DNA of 64,000 bases from Pycnopodia helianthoides (taxonomy: Eukaryota > Echinodermata > Asteroidea > Forcipulatida > Asteriidae). The translations under genes were made by a program, and so were the position numbers. Under the pieces are notes generated by a model. That model was not told the DNA's origin. It did not search any database and saw nothing but the letters and a program-made list of their open reading frames with translations. Shown one piece after another: positions 13,201 to 27,700 of the stretch (the first letter of the stretch is position 1; every line of letters begins with the position of its first letter). The stretch spans positions 6,292,326 to 6,356,325 of the forward strand of contig CM063254.1 in the NCBI GenBank assembly GCA_032158295.1, in the 5' to 3' direction.

Positions 13201-13861
13201 ACAAGACAGAATCAGGCCATTTGCAAATTGGTGGCTGTGGCTGTGGCTGTGGCTGTGGCTGGATCAATTAACATGCATTGAAGCATAGGCTGCTCTCGGC
13301 AACCCCCTAGCAATTCGGACATGTCTCTTTCACCGCATTTACACTCAATCCATTACGACCACAGATCAAGATCTGGTGCAGCGTTTACACCAGTGGCCTG
13401 ATCCAGCTCTGATTCCACTTTTGATCACAGCTGTCACACAAAAACACAAGCAAAAAGCCTGTCATTCCTAGCAAAACCAGAAATGACCACATTGAATTGC
13501 GGTGTCTGATCCATCTTTGCGATTTCACTTGTTTCTAGAATCCACTTTGCCGGATCTCATCCACCCATTGCAGGGTTCAACCCTCCTCGAAAGGTTGATT
13601 AAAATTGCAGGACTGAACCGGGTCTAATCCTGCTTTTTTGCGTTGACACTAGCTGTTAATCCACATTGGCAGATCAGATCCGGGTCTAGATCTAGTGTAA
13701 ACAGGGTCTCATGTCAGTTTAAAAATGCCCAAGTAAGAATACCAAATTTTGTCAGTGGGAAGACTCACTACAGCAAATTCTATACAATAAGAGCTTAAAT
13801 TATTATTATTTATTATATGTTGTTTCACATTAACTGAAATATGCCTCCCAAAAAACATTAC

Positions 13862-13899
<38 letters not shown>

Positions 13900-16800
13900 C
13901 ATGTTTTACAATTATCAAAATGTTTAATTTCATCGTCATCAGTTATTTTTTGTGGGTTTTTTTTTTTTTTGTCAATAAAATTTTTCAGGGGAAAATCCCT
14001 CGTTCTTCCTGGTTTCCTGCAAATCGGCAATATTCCCTATGTAATAAATACCCTCGTAGAAAGTACAGCAATGAGGAAACGTTCCAGAGCGGAAACAGAC
14101 AAGGTTGCAATTCGGTTCAGAGGGGAATTCACTGAGTGTAATGGTTTACCCGTGAGTCTGTTTGCCAACCACTTGGCTTGCTTTGCTGTGTGTCGGGGCA
14201 TTTTGAGACTACAGGATAGAAGGGGTTGTATAGAACTATATTACCGAAGTGGGATGTCACAGTATTTGAGCGGTTTGAGGGGGGTTGTGTGTTTACGTAA
14301 TGCAAAACGATTCAAACAAACTGGTTTTCCATTGTTGTTGTTATTAATATCGTCTTCTATTTTTTTTACTTTTACATTTTTTTTGTCCATATTTTTTTTA
14401 CGACCTCAACAATACAAGAGCAAAAAATACAATACAAGGCAATAAAAGGGAAAAAACAAAACAAAACAGAACCGAGAGAGCCCAAAAAAATATTTGGCCA
14501 TTGATACAAGAAAAACAACCTATAGGATGTCAAAATGAGATAACTTTTGTTATTGTGATGCAAGGAATTTAACCCTTGTAAGCACCCCGTGCTGGCAGTG
14601 TAAAATAACAATGAATTGAAACACTGCATTCTATAGACCTGATCACCAGCGTGTTTGCCATGCTATACCCGAGAAAAAAAAAGGAGATCTTTTCTAAGAA
14701 AATCTGAATATCTGTGGAAAGCCACCTTTGGTACCAAAGCTGATAATGACCAGGGCAGTTGATCAGGCATGTGAATCGTTGCGATGTCTCCTGATTTAAA
14801 AAAAAAAAAAATAGATTTCCCTGCGCCTTACAGGTCAGTGATTTGTCAGGATTTTTTTCCTGATTGTAGTATTTTTCACTGAGATCTCCCTGCACTTTAA
14901 GATTTTCTTCAAAGAGGCAAACCTGCCATCACAGAGATGAAAAGACTTAACGGCCGTTGTTATGACCAGACCGTCAGATATCTATGTGAAATGATGTAGG
15001 AAGACTGTAAAGCCCTCTAAAATGTAACATTATGTACATTCAGGGAGCTTCATTTCCACACCAAGAATAATTGCTATATCCAGTTTCCAGGATTGTTCAT
15101 TTTCATACAATCCTCATCCTCGGCCTTGAGGTTTTCTTGATGAAAGCAAAACTGCTGTCATTGAGACGAACGACCCTGCCCTTGTTCAGACCGAACGAGA
15201 TATCTGTTTGAAACGATGTACAATGTAGAGAGAGTCTGTAGACCTCTCAAAAATACCAGCCTGTACATTTAGGGGGCCTGCATCTCCGCACCAAGAGAAA
15301 TCTGTTTTAATCAAATTTTCTGGATTTCTTCTTCTTTTTTCATACAATCTCACCCCTGATGGATGCAGTGACTTTTGAAATTCTTTATAAGCTTGTCTTA
15401 ATCATAAGAAAGGCATGGCTAGGCGTGCAATTTTCACTCAGTTCTGAAAAAAGGATAACTCTCAAATGTGTACTTAATTCCCATTTCGGGTTTAAATGCT
15501 TTCAGAATTCCTATTTTGAGTCCCTAGGTCGGGGGGGGGGGGAATGGTTTTGTGTGTTTTATGTAGTTTAAATTAAAAATGTAAGCATGTGAATTGGTAA
15601 GATTGATAGTTCACTCGATGCGTTAGAAGCAAATCTGTCCTCGTAAAAGAGTTTTTTTCCCTGTGGGGCTTAGCTCAGTGCAACATCTTAGATTCATGTC
15701 ACTGTCCAGAGAAAATTTACAGGCAACCAGTTCCGGCAATCTCCGAGAAGAAATTAAAAATCACACTTTAGTATTCACATAAATTTCCTGGGGATTATGG
15801 TGAGACACTGTTAAGACAAGATCTTTGTTGTCCCTTGTAGCCGTTTTCACATTTTATCCTAATCTAACAAATAAAAAATATTAATAATAATCAACATTTG
15901 TATAGCGCTTCCTAGGCAGTGTTTTTAAGCGCTTTACAAATAACTACAAAAACAAACAATAGTTCAATAAACATAAGAAACAGCGATCATGATGTTGAAC
16001 CCAATGAAACCCAACAAAATAGAGAACATGGCCAAAAAAAGGGTCAAACCAAATAATATTCTTTATTCCTGGTGCAAATCTATTAAATTGTTGCTGTACC
16101 CACTGCTAAAATAAAGGATTCAAACTGGATTCAAAATTGGTAAGACACCTGCTCTAGAATGGCGAAGGTCGTGGGTTCGAATCCCCACCCAGTAATATGC
16201 CTGTGGATTTTTTTTTCTCACAGAACTCAGGGAAGTACTGAGTATACAAGTGCTTTACACACATCGGTGAAAGGGTAAAACCAAATAATATTCTTTATCC
16301 ACGGTGCAAATTTAACATCTATTTAAAACAAAATTTTTGTTTTAAAAGCAATCTATTATAATTGTCACTGTTGAATAGATTTACACTCCACTAGATAATG
16401 CAGAATGATGTCTGGTTTGTATTTCACACTGCGCCTGAAATGTGTCTTTCAAAAATAGAAAAATTGGTTGTCTCCTTCTTGGGAAAAAAAAAACCCAAAA
16501 CAAAACACTTGGAAGCAATTTTTGAGTAATCCTTGAGGATCCATTTTCTTTCCCTGCCTTGAACTGATAATTCAGGGCCGTGAAAAAGCTCCTCAAGAGC
16601 AGCATGCTAAATATGTCACAGCAGCACTTAAAAAGAAAGAAAGATGTAATTTTTGTTCATCATCGCCATGGCATTTGGAAAACTATGTTAAACAAATGTT
16701 CGCCTGGAGGGAAGTCTGAAATCACATCAAATGCTTTTACGCTGGCAATGGAGAACATTTGTGCCATTTATGGGATGCACGTGTCATGTGTGTGTTAGTT

Positions 16801-19800
16801 TTATCGAACTGCTCCTCCAAACACATTTTGCTTCAGTATTGTTACATACGATGTCTGATGCAGATTCAATATTGGTCATGTTAAAGTTGCATGCAACGAT
16901 TTTCACCAAAATATTTTGTTTTCCCCCAAGATTTTTTGTCTCTGGATCTATTTTGACAGATGCTGCGGTTTAAAAAATGAAAAACATACAAAAACCTTTT
17001 TCACGGAAAATGCACAAAATATATGTTACCATGGTTACAAGCAAATGTGTCTTTGCGCGGCTGATGGATGTGAGATATTGTCGTGATCTTGACAATAGTT
17101 CATTTTTAGTTTTTTTAATAAAACTACCTCTTGTCATTGGAGGATTTATTTTGTGAAACCTTAACTGAAAGCTTTCTTAAATCAAAAATTGTACTCTAAA
17201 TTTACGGATCAAATCAGCCAAAACATTGGACTTGGCATCTTTAATATTGTCAGATTCACTGTCTGATGCAGTTTCAATATTGGTCATTTAAAAAATAATT
17301 CCCATATTAGAAAAAAAAAATGCAGTGCTCGGGTAGAAGACAGACAGTTGATGTATCTAACACTCTCCAACCTTGAACTGTCTTCTTGAAGGGGCAAAGA
17401 ATTATTATTTTTCTGTGCTGAAGGGCACCCTCTGTAATGAAAATTTCAATTCCTGTTGACACATTTTAAGGAACCAGAGCAGAGACGACCGCCTTCACAA
17501 CTCTCGTGTGCATTAGAACGTGGGGAGCATGTTAAAGTTCACAATTTTTTTCCTGCACAAGTCGGGGCTAGAATTTGGGGGAAAACCCACAAGACTGCAG
17601 GGCTTGTAGCTCAAAATATTTACTGGACGGATTTTTGAGTACAAGACCAGAATTGAAGTGAGAAGAAAAAATGCCTACAAGGTTAATAATTGAACTGTTT
17701 GAATTTGGAAAAGCACTAAGAGAAGATTTATCTCATTTGTATATTATGGGTAAGTAGTCTTTGATAATCAACAGAATTGTATTTATCAGACTGAAAGTCA
17801 ACATTTGAAAACAAACACAAGACCGCTGGATTTGTCCGGTCATGAGTTTACTGGCCCAATGCTAAAATCACTGGCCTCGGGCCAGCTGTCCAGTCTAAAA
17901 TTCGAGCCCTGCAAGTTTAAAGAGCCATCCGTGATTCCAAACAAAATGTTCAAATTCGCACAAGACTTGCATGGTCCGTGGCTGCTGTAAAGGTAAAGAT
18001 TGTTATAAGTTATTTCAATAATAAGAGATATTTAAGTTTTGCAAAAGTTTCACGAAATTTGTTATCTAAAAAGTCATAAAGGATGTCTTTTCAATTCTTA
18101 TAACTGGAGATACAGTTATGGGTTGTTCACCAGTTGTTTTTAAAAACAATAGTGATTGTCAGAAAAATAAGGAAATTTAATGATTTTTCAGCAAAAGTCT
18201 ACATGATAGTATAAATTTGGTTGTGTTATTAGTAAAATCAAATTACTGTCATCTTTGAGAAACATATTTCTATTGTCCGTAAAAGAAGAAAAATAGGCAC
18301 TGAGGGCTCATTCTCATCGAGCTGCTTAAGCACAAAAAAGTAAGCACAAAACAATTTTGCTTACCAGAATAAGGTAACCAGCCTAAACACCATTTTCACA
18401 AGTACAAGTCTGTGAATGGTATCCTGCTTAAATTCGCAGAAAACAGAAAGTTAATCAGCAAATTTTTCTGCTCAAGCATTTTTCGTATTTAAATTCGGTC
18501 CGAAACAAAACAGAATTGTTTACATTGTTAACCTGAGGAATTTATCTCCTGTGGCAATGAAACTTTGAAGGCTTAATAGTTTGATGATGGTAGAAGATCG
18601 CAATAAATGTACTCATCAAAAGTACTGACAAATTTTATGGCCAGGCAAGACGAAAACATTTACTGTTCCACAATGTTTGCGACATAAATTGTGCTTTTGA
18701 TTTAATACGCTTCAAACTGATTCGTTCCCTTAGGCACCTAGAAGTATTCTGGAAAACTTAGAGGGATTGAAATGAAAGTACTCTGCTAAAAATGAGTGAC
18801 GCATTATCACAGTTTTATTTTCACAGGCATTCAAAATTTATACACTTGACATGTTTTTTAAAAGAAATTTATACAAAAGCAGTCTCTGAGTTTAAGTAGG
18901 ACAGTTCAGCCTGGTCGGTGTATTCCCAGATGACGTTTATGTGTCATAACGTGACTCGTGGGGGATGCCGTATGTACGTCATGTCTGCCTACCCACCTTC
19001 CCTCTCTCCCCCCCCCCCCCCCTTATCAAAGCAGTCCTCGCTCGAAGTCACCGGTTCCCGTCATCCAGGCTTCCTGGAGTGCACTCGTACTTAACATGCA
19101 ACGTTGGACCAGTGTGCAGCCAGTGTGCAGCTGTCAGAAACTCTGTGTGTACAAAAAAGTCTTGATGCTGAATCCACAGAGGAGTGTTTTATTTGTAACA
19201 AAAACAACGACCCTTCATACCCAAAATGTAGAAGAAAATTCTCCAGATAAATGCAAAAAAGTTAGACAAATTCGCATCAGAATGCAACTTTTTATAGGAA
19301 TATATTTTTCCTCACTTAATTCTGATTTCCAATTTTTATTTTTCCCCCCTCAGAAAGATTTAAAATTGTTATTAGACAATCTGAAAAGTCCTAACAAAAC
19401 CTATACCATGTAAAGTAGATCGGCCATTGTACTCAATAAACTTGTTCTACTTGTTTTCCAAGGGCAAAATATAATGACTGTTTTCATTTAATCTAGTTTC
19501 ATTTTTGTATAGAAAAGAAATGCAGTCATACAAATTTGTACTAAATTGAGCAGTAAAAATGACTGCTTCCCAATATTTCTTTTTCTCTCTTTCCCTCTTT
19601 CCCTCTCTCTCTCAAAGCAGTCTAATGATCCTACACTGATCAAAACTTGCATTTTGGGCAGATTCTGCCGACTCACTGACTTTGTGTTGCAAGATGCATA
19701 TTCCAATATAAGGTCATTTGCACATTGCCCAAAACATGGTAAATGCATTTTCAGAATCGGGCAGAAAGAATGCCGATTGTGCAAGGCTGCAAGAATCCTT

Positions 19801-21678
19801 TCCCAGTTGGGCATACATGCGGAGAAAGAAGAAAAGAAAAAAATGTGTGGCGAGATCTCATTTTTAATATCGCAATGGAAAATTACTCTTTGCACGGAGG
19901 GGGGCCGTAACCAAACACATGTCCATAGATAATCCAGACCACAATTGGACTGAATTGGATACTGGAGAGAGAGAGCAAGTGGAAACCTGAGCTGTCCAAC
20001 TCCAGCCAGCAGCGCTCTCTGTTGCCCAAAAGTGCGCAACTCATGAAGACAAACAGTTTCTCAAGGAAACAAGTTCATGTATTATGCTTACCAAGCAAAA
20101 ATATAGTACTTTTTCTCGTTCTTCCCACCTTTGGTTTGTTCTTTTGTGCTTTTCCACACTCCTTGTGGTTCAACTGGCAAACTCACAAAAATCATCAAAC
20201 AAAACCATTTTAAAATGCTCCAGGTTGCACAGTAGAGCTTTTAAAAACCGAAGAAAAACCATTCCAAGAACCTTGTTTCAATTCAGCATACTTCGTTCAA
20301 GATTGCGAAAAAAGTTTGGTCCAGAATGCCACACAGAAATCCAAATCCTTGAGGGAACCCTGGAGTAACGAAAGCTTCCAAACACATTATAAAAAATATA
20401 TAAAATAGTATATTTTGGGGGGGCCCCTGCGACAAATGATAACAGTGATTAATATCCAAACCCCTCCAAATAAAATTGAAGCTTCGGCAATCCGTACATA
20501 TACAGAAGAAATACTTCAACTAATCAATACTGCATACAGGAGAATACTTCAGCTGATCAATATTGGATCGAATTCTGCATGGGTTGTTTCTAATTCTTTG
20601 AGCGTATCACTCACGCTGGAATAGATCATGCAGGTCTTGCTGAAATTTTGAACATTTCGGGGAACCTTTGCTTTCTAGGCCTGTACATTGCTGTAACGTG
20701 TGAAGATAACAAAATCACTTACTCTAAGGCCAAATAAAACAAAATACATGTTTAGCGTCCCTGCCCGCTTCCTTTTTAGAGGCTGCCTCCTTTTTTCCCC
20801 TTCTTTTTCTTTTAATGATTTTTTGATCTCTGACAAAAAAATCAATTCTAAAATACATAACATTGTATTTTTTTTACTAAAACATACAGAAAAAAACTGG
20901 TAACCATCTTGAAAAATATCTCGGCCGCTTGTCTTCAAAAATGTGTTGGGCAGCCAATTAAAAAAAAAATTGTTTTTTTAAATTTCCGCCTCTTTTTTTT
21001 CAAAAAGGCAGGACGCTAAACATGTTTTTTTATATATTTATTTTGCCTTAGTTAAACAGAGCCCAATATTTGAATATGTGTCAGACTTGTAGTCCTTTGC
21101 CAAATCGTTCATTAAATCATTTGAATGTTAATTTAGTTAATGTCTTCTAATTAAAAAATGAAAGGAAAAAAATTCAGCTCTCAACAGTTAACTAAAACAT
21201 TGTTTTCAATTCAGTAAATTCTCACGCCATCACTTGCAAACACCCCCTCCCCCAATTGCTTAAACAATCATGTTAGACATAAATAAATGAAAACCGTTGA
21301 ATGACATTAATATTTTTGGCTAAAGCCCAGTTTATGTTTTCTAGTCAAGAAATGCAAGCAAGAATTCAGAACTCAACAGTCTACAAAATAAATGTTTTAA
21401 TAAGGTGAATTCTAATCAAGCCATCGCACGGCAAATCCACCCCCCCCCTCCGACTCACCACGTATACAATAATCATCAATTACAATTTTTCCGGAGCCCT
21501 ACTTTCGTTCCTAAGCACTCTGAGATTTAGGACAGTGCCAGAGGGGCTGTAGTGTTCATTTACACCCTACTACGCACCCACACACACACACACACACACA
21601 TCATCATCATCATGCCATGGGCAATGTTCGGCACACTCGGGCCGTTCACACAGCCCCATCTCAGATAACTGCTCACCG

Positions 21679-21710
<32 letters not shown>

Positions 21711-24700
21711 ATCTAGGACTCTTATAAATGCTCTAGGGCCCCGTAACATGGACAATAGGTGACCCTCGTCCTACACTTAGTAGATTAGCTATGGGCTGAG
21801 TAGTGTGTAAATTGGCTGAATGTGCGGCTTGCTGCGGTTCAGAGGGGGGGATTTGGGGACTGGAGGGAGGGCTGATGGTATGCATGGGTGATCACAAGCC
21901 ACTGCTAATCATGTCGTCGCGGTGTTATAGAATGAGTCCAAGAAAAGACCGAATACGAAGATTTTCATTTCAAATTCATGAACCAAATTACTTTTAAGGA
22001 GAAGAAATGTCATATTAGAATACATATCAATACCAATATCATCGCTATGTACGCATTTTCATATCGATGTGTACTGTTCAGGTGATTGTGCAATTTTAAG
22101 AATTTTAAGAGCCATGGCTCTTGCTTTAAAGGTAATATACATTCATGAATTGCAAGTCTGGTATTTCGCTCTTGTGAGGGCAAGGTAGTTTTTCCTTTAG
22201 CGAAAAGCACCACTGTAGGGAAATACAAATTTGCAATGATCATTTCAAAGGGCACCAAGGCAATGCAGGGGCATAGCCACAGGGGGGCCTGGGGAGGCAC
22301 GTGCCTCCCCACAAATTTCAGAAGCCCCCCCCCCCCAAGTTGCCCCCCACGAAAACAAATCACGATAGTACTCACAGAAAAGAAAAGAAAAAGGAAAGGG
22401 AAAAAGAGGAAAAAATGTGTGTTTGTTTAACACTTTGACTGCCGCCTATGAGTGTATTCGTAGTAACAGGTGTAACCGCTTCTGCCACTACGAGTATACT
22501 CGTAGAGAATGAAAGGGCTTTGTATTGTTAATTGAATACACTGGCATCACTGAGCACGCAACACATACGCTTCTGGCAGTGGTGAGGACATACATCCTTA
22601 GAATGTGTACGTTCAATTTTTTTGTGTATAGTAGCTATTTGGTATGCACGCATGCGCACTGCACTTGGCAAATGGAAGGCCCTACGAATCTTTGACCGGC
22701 AGTCAACGAGTTAATCTAATGTAGTGAAAGGTCGAGATCCCGATCACTACCACGGCCACAAATTGCCAAGAGCATGGTGGGCCCCCCTGCCGCATCACCC
22801 CTTCCAAAATAAAAGCATGACCCCCCACCACTGACCAACCCATTCCCCCTGCCCCCCCCCCCCACTTAAAAGCAATGCCCCCCCCCCCCCCACCGAAAAA
22901 GTCCTGAATAAGCCGCTGAGGCAATGACCAGGGGCATGCAGGCAATTGCCTCTGTTGCCTCCATGATGTATCGGACTTGGACTTCTAATAAATAGATAAA
23001 ATATTATTGCTGGGTTTTCAGTGTTAACAAAAATAGTAATTATTAAATTAAAACCAGTGGCAATTAAGGAAGGAATAGTTGCGTCAGATATACTGCCATT
23101 GCCAGAAAATTGCTAAGTTGAATTTAAAATAAGCACACTACGAATGTGCACAAAATCCCAGACCAAAAAGTATGAATTTGGTCGTATACTTCTTGACTGA
23201 ATTTTCACTTTCAGATTAGAATACAGTTATTCAAAATGTCGGCGGCATTAATAGTTCGTGACATGTCTGAATTCATGCAGACATGATTAGCGATAAATTA
23301 CACAATTAAGGAGCGTTTGCCTATTAAAAATGTCTTGAATTCCAGTTGTGTCTCTGGATGAGTACATCTGGCCAATTAAATCGACCCTTTTATCACAGAC
23401 TGCAAATCAGCGTTGCTATTGGTTTAAAAACACACCGCATGACATGTAGGATTTAAAACTCTGCATAATTGGGAACAGAATCAAGTGAGGTTTGCAGAGA
23501 CACCATGTATTTTTTTTTGAGCTGTTGTGGTTCTGAGAAGAACTGGTAGTTAACAACTGGATGTTTCGATCAATGTGATCTGATCGTCTTCAGGAGAAAG
23601 ATGATCAGAGCACCCTGGTCGACACGTCGTCGAGTTGTTAAAGGAACATTACAGAATTGGTAAGAAAGAAACTTGTAAAATATACTTTTTGATCACAGAT
23701 TCACATAAAACTTACACGGTCTAATGAGGATGATAGTAGAAAACATCCCTTGAAATATTTCTGTCTGAAATGCCATATTTGATGAGAAATGAATCAACTA
23801 ATTTGCCGATTGGAGTTTATCGCTCAGTGAGCGTTTTATTCATTTGTTGAATCTATGATTTCATGCAAATGTGTAATCGGTTTTTCACTATTTTCTCGTG
23901 ACCCAGATGGCCGATCGATCTCAAACTTCTACAGGTTTGTCAGTTTATGTATATGGTGGATTACATAAAGTGCTTACACTGCCAGCAACTGTTTTGTTAG
24001 CAACAACCAATTCTGTAATGTTCCTTTAACCACGGGTTCTCTTCAGAACCACCTCGGCTCATAAAGGGAATTATTTACACCGTGTCTCCACCTATCTCAC
24101 TTGACACCAGCACGACCCTTAAAAAGACCTCAGTAAAAGTTCAAGTTGTTACCAAATGTAAAGCTTGGGAACTCAACTTTGAACTTGTGTGTGACTTCAC
24201 ACTGCAGTCATTGTTTCCAGAATTGTTTATTTGCAATTTGAAGAAAAAGAAGAAGTAGTAAATCACAGCTTAAAATGCATCGTGGCATTGCACATTATTT
24301 AACACAAGGCACTGCTAGGGTTAAATGCCTCCGTGCAATGTGTGTGGACGTGCACCATAGCATGTCAAAGTTTCACAACTTTTCATTAAGACTTTGTATT
24401 TATTTTGATTTGAAATACATTATATATTGTTCTCCTCAAAGTGAAAATGCGGTTTGGTTTATCATTGATTTTAGTAATGCTTATAATCCTTTGATGTGAA
24501 GTTTCAGTATGCATAGGCCTGCATAGGCCTACTTTTTGATGTAGGAGAGATACAATCTGGATTATTATCCCGAAGGCGATTCTGTTGGGACAACAGATCT
24601 GCTGCGTGGAAGGTCTCAGGTTCAAATCCCGCATAATACACCTGTGGAATTATCTCTCACTGAATGGAATTTCTCTCACTGGATTGAGGGCAGCATTTGC

Positions 24701-27700
24701 CCTGGTAATGTACCATTTAGCACAAAAAACAATCTTGCTGGGTTTACAGCCACACAAGTTCACTTCAAAGTTGACGTTCGACAGACAGTCGTGTCTGAGC
24801 AGAAAAACTAGCTCTAAATGATTAAGTTAGATGGTTTTTTAAAAAAGGGTTAAATTAACAGTTGCATGGCCTGATTTTTGCAGGGAGAATTTTTTTTATT
24901 TTTTTTTATTTTTAATTTTTTTGACAGATGACGCTGATTCAAAACAAAAAATAAACACAAACTTTTGCATATGCCACAGACAATGCACAAAATATGCAAT
25001 TGGTGAGATAATGTCGGAATCCTGACAATAACACATTTTTAGTTTTTAATTAAATACCACTTATCCTTGGCGGATTTTTTTCTTCTTAAATTAAAGCTTG
25101 TACCTTGCCCTAATTCATAAAGCTATCTATTTAAATATACATCTAAGTTTTGGGGTCAAAATTTGACCTAGAATCTATAAGTTAGATAACAATTACATAG
25201 CGTGTTACATAACTTAGGATTTGTCAATGACCAAATTATTCAGGGGTAAAGAAAGTCCTCAGTTTCTAGAGTGCAGCTCAAGTTTTCAGATTTCAGTATT
25301 GTATTTTCTCCTCAGAACTGGCCAATTTTAAACCTCACAGTGTATATTTCCCTAAATGCGGAATTCTTAAATATCCATGTATTGGTTCAGTACTTATCTC
25401 CCCTCTACATATATCTCAAAGAAAATATGATCATTGAAAGATTCTCTAGGATTCAATCCCTCCCCCGCCCCCCCTCCCCCTCTGGGGATGCAGGTTTTTA
25501 TTACCTCCGAGCAAACGTTGGTCTTTGTTTAATTTCAATCGCCATTTAATGTTTGCTTTTTGGGTCTGGAAGCTCAAACACCTCTCCCTGGTAAATATTA
25601 GTAGGACAATCTGCTCCTCTCATATCGATATAAACGACTGAGGTTTTCTTTGATTTTTTGGACCTCACTTCTTTGATTGATTGATTTATTTATTTATTTA
25701 CCAAACCAACAGCGGACGAGCCATTAATTACAGGAAAGGGTAATATTCATATAGCCTATATAAGTATGTAAATAATTAACCATTTAAAATATAAAATAAA
25801 AACATTGAAAAGGGGAAAAGAAACAATAAGCATGTACAAATATGACTATAAAATATAATTTTAAATATATATTTAAAAAAATAAAAAAATATATATAAAA
25901 AACATACATTACATTATAAAATAAAAGTATTGACAAATAATTTTAAAATATCATTTAAAAATAAAATAAATAAACAAAAAGAAAAAATTACCAAGAAAAT
26001 AATACATAACAAACCGATGAACAATAAAAAAACATTTCAAATACACATCAGTTACTGGTAGATGATATAGCACGTAAAACCTGTACAACATGTCATGTAC
26101 ATACATGATCCACTTTACAAATTTCATGGCCAGATTCTTATCTTTTCTAGCACTTACCCAGTGAATATGCCCAGGCCCCCCCCCCCCCCCTCTTTGTGAC
26201 TAAAGTTTCTCTGTCTTATTGAGCTCGTTTTCGAGCTCAAGTTATTACTGGAAGCAGAATTTGTTTTCCCTTTAGATGTTATATGTCGGTCTCTTATCTT
26301 TATCTTGCGATTAAACAAAAGAAAATGAAACTGATTTCAAAGAATCGTTTCAATTTCTACCACCAGGACTTCCTAGAAAATATCTGTAAGTTCATTTTCT
26401 TGCTCGTGTAACTTCCAACATTTTTATTGAAGTCATTTTTCAATTTCAAGTTTACGGAGTGATCTTTTTATACTCTTTCTTTTTTGTCTTTTGTTATCTT
26501 CACCTTCGTCCATTAGGAGGGAATAAAACACTGTTTTTGGAACATTTGGATCACAGTTTCTCCAAGGATGTTAATCACTAAATCTTTGAGCTCAATAAAC
26601 CTGGAGGAATGAATGTAACCTGAGTCTGTAGCTTAGTTACCCATTTGAAGCAAAAAGAGATTTCTAAGAATAGGAAATGGATCGGTTTCTCCAAGGACTT
26701 AGGTTTTCTGTTTTTGAGGCTTTCTTAATCCCCCCTCCTACGTTCAATTGAATTCCTACCAATTATTTACCCAAAGCATTTCCTCTTTCTTTCCCCAACG
26801 TTGATCCATCAGAAGAAACCAAGGAGGATTGCATACTGAAGGAGGAGGATGCAGACTGTCACCGTAGCGATGAGCAGGTCAAGATATGCCTAGAGTGCAA
26901 TACGGAGCAACTTCGGCCGCTGCGCAAGAAATTTATCCGCATCTCCGCCCAGGCCACCATCAATCACATCAGGAAGTTTGTGGCTAAGAAACTCAAACTA
27001 GAATGCTTTCAACAGGTAAAATTTGTTTTATAAAGTTTTGCCCTCCTTTTTTTACATTACATTGACACTGAGTCTTGAACAAACACTTCAAAACATTCAA
27101 TTGCGCGGGTTGTGTAAAGGGAACAGCTGTACACAGAAATAACTGTGTACCGTGTAGATGCATCCCTCACATGATGTCATATTGCAGGCTGGCATAGTGC
27201 GTGTATCATTCAAAACCAGAGTGGATGATATTGAATGGTCAGTTAGTCGGAGGGTTGACAGTGTACTGTGTGTATGCATTAACCACATGGTATCATATTG
27301 CAGGGTTGTATGTGACCAGAATCTTTTTTTTTTTTTGCATGTCCAGAATCATAATGAGAAATACTTTCTAAAAAGATTTATCTTACTGGTCATATGGGTA
27401 CATATAAGTACATGTATTATATGAGTTTGACTGCAAATACATCTAGTTCAAAAATGGATGCATCCTTGGCAAGCAAATTTATTATTCAAGGAAAAACCCG
27501 AAAGAACTGTTCTTGTATGGTCGTGAGTTTAATCGCTTAACTCAAAATAAATGGCCTCGGGCCAGTGGTCCAGTGTTGATTTCAAGCCCTGAACACCTGT
27601 GGTTTTTTCCACTTCTGTTAAAAAAAAAGTTAAGATTAGCCATATATTAATACGTCATTGTTACGCATTTAACATGAATCTTTCATCATCGTCTTTTAGG

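Larger units (their letters stand above)
12808..26812. other. 14-kb PCGF intron
   Basis: It holds a 43-bp minisatellite, a foldback element (13323-13710), a (CA) run, SINE copies (16125-16295 and 24555-24700), the 20725-21050 palindromic element, 22431-22710 and 23642-24025 TTAA elements, and AT-rich low-complexity DNA (25690-26050). Between 17300 and 20720 I see nothing beyond a degenerate GGGCCC-type repeat at 18302-18500 and a C15 run at 19008-19022. No further PCGF exon was found. Confidence 0.6.

Noticed and set aside
12845..13288. 147-codon open frame with repeated SYQLENAQVGIQG-like peptide
   Set aside because: It only traverses a 43-bp minisatellite in an intron; 43 is not a multiple of three, so the peptide changes frame every unit and has no relation to the PCGF frame.
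19488..20039. 183-codon minus-strand frame
   Set aside because: Includes a CT/GA simple run (ERERERGKERKRN), no recognisable domain, and an overlapping 128-codon frame on the other strand; no splice context.
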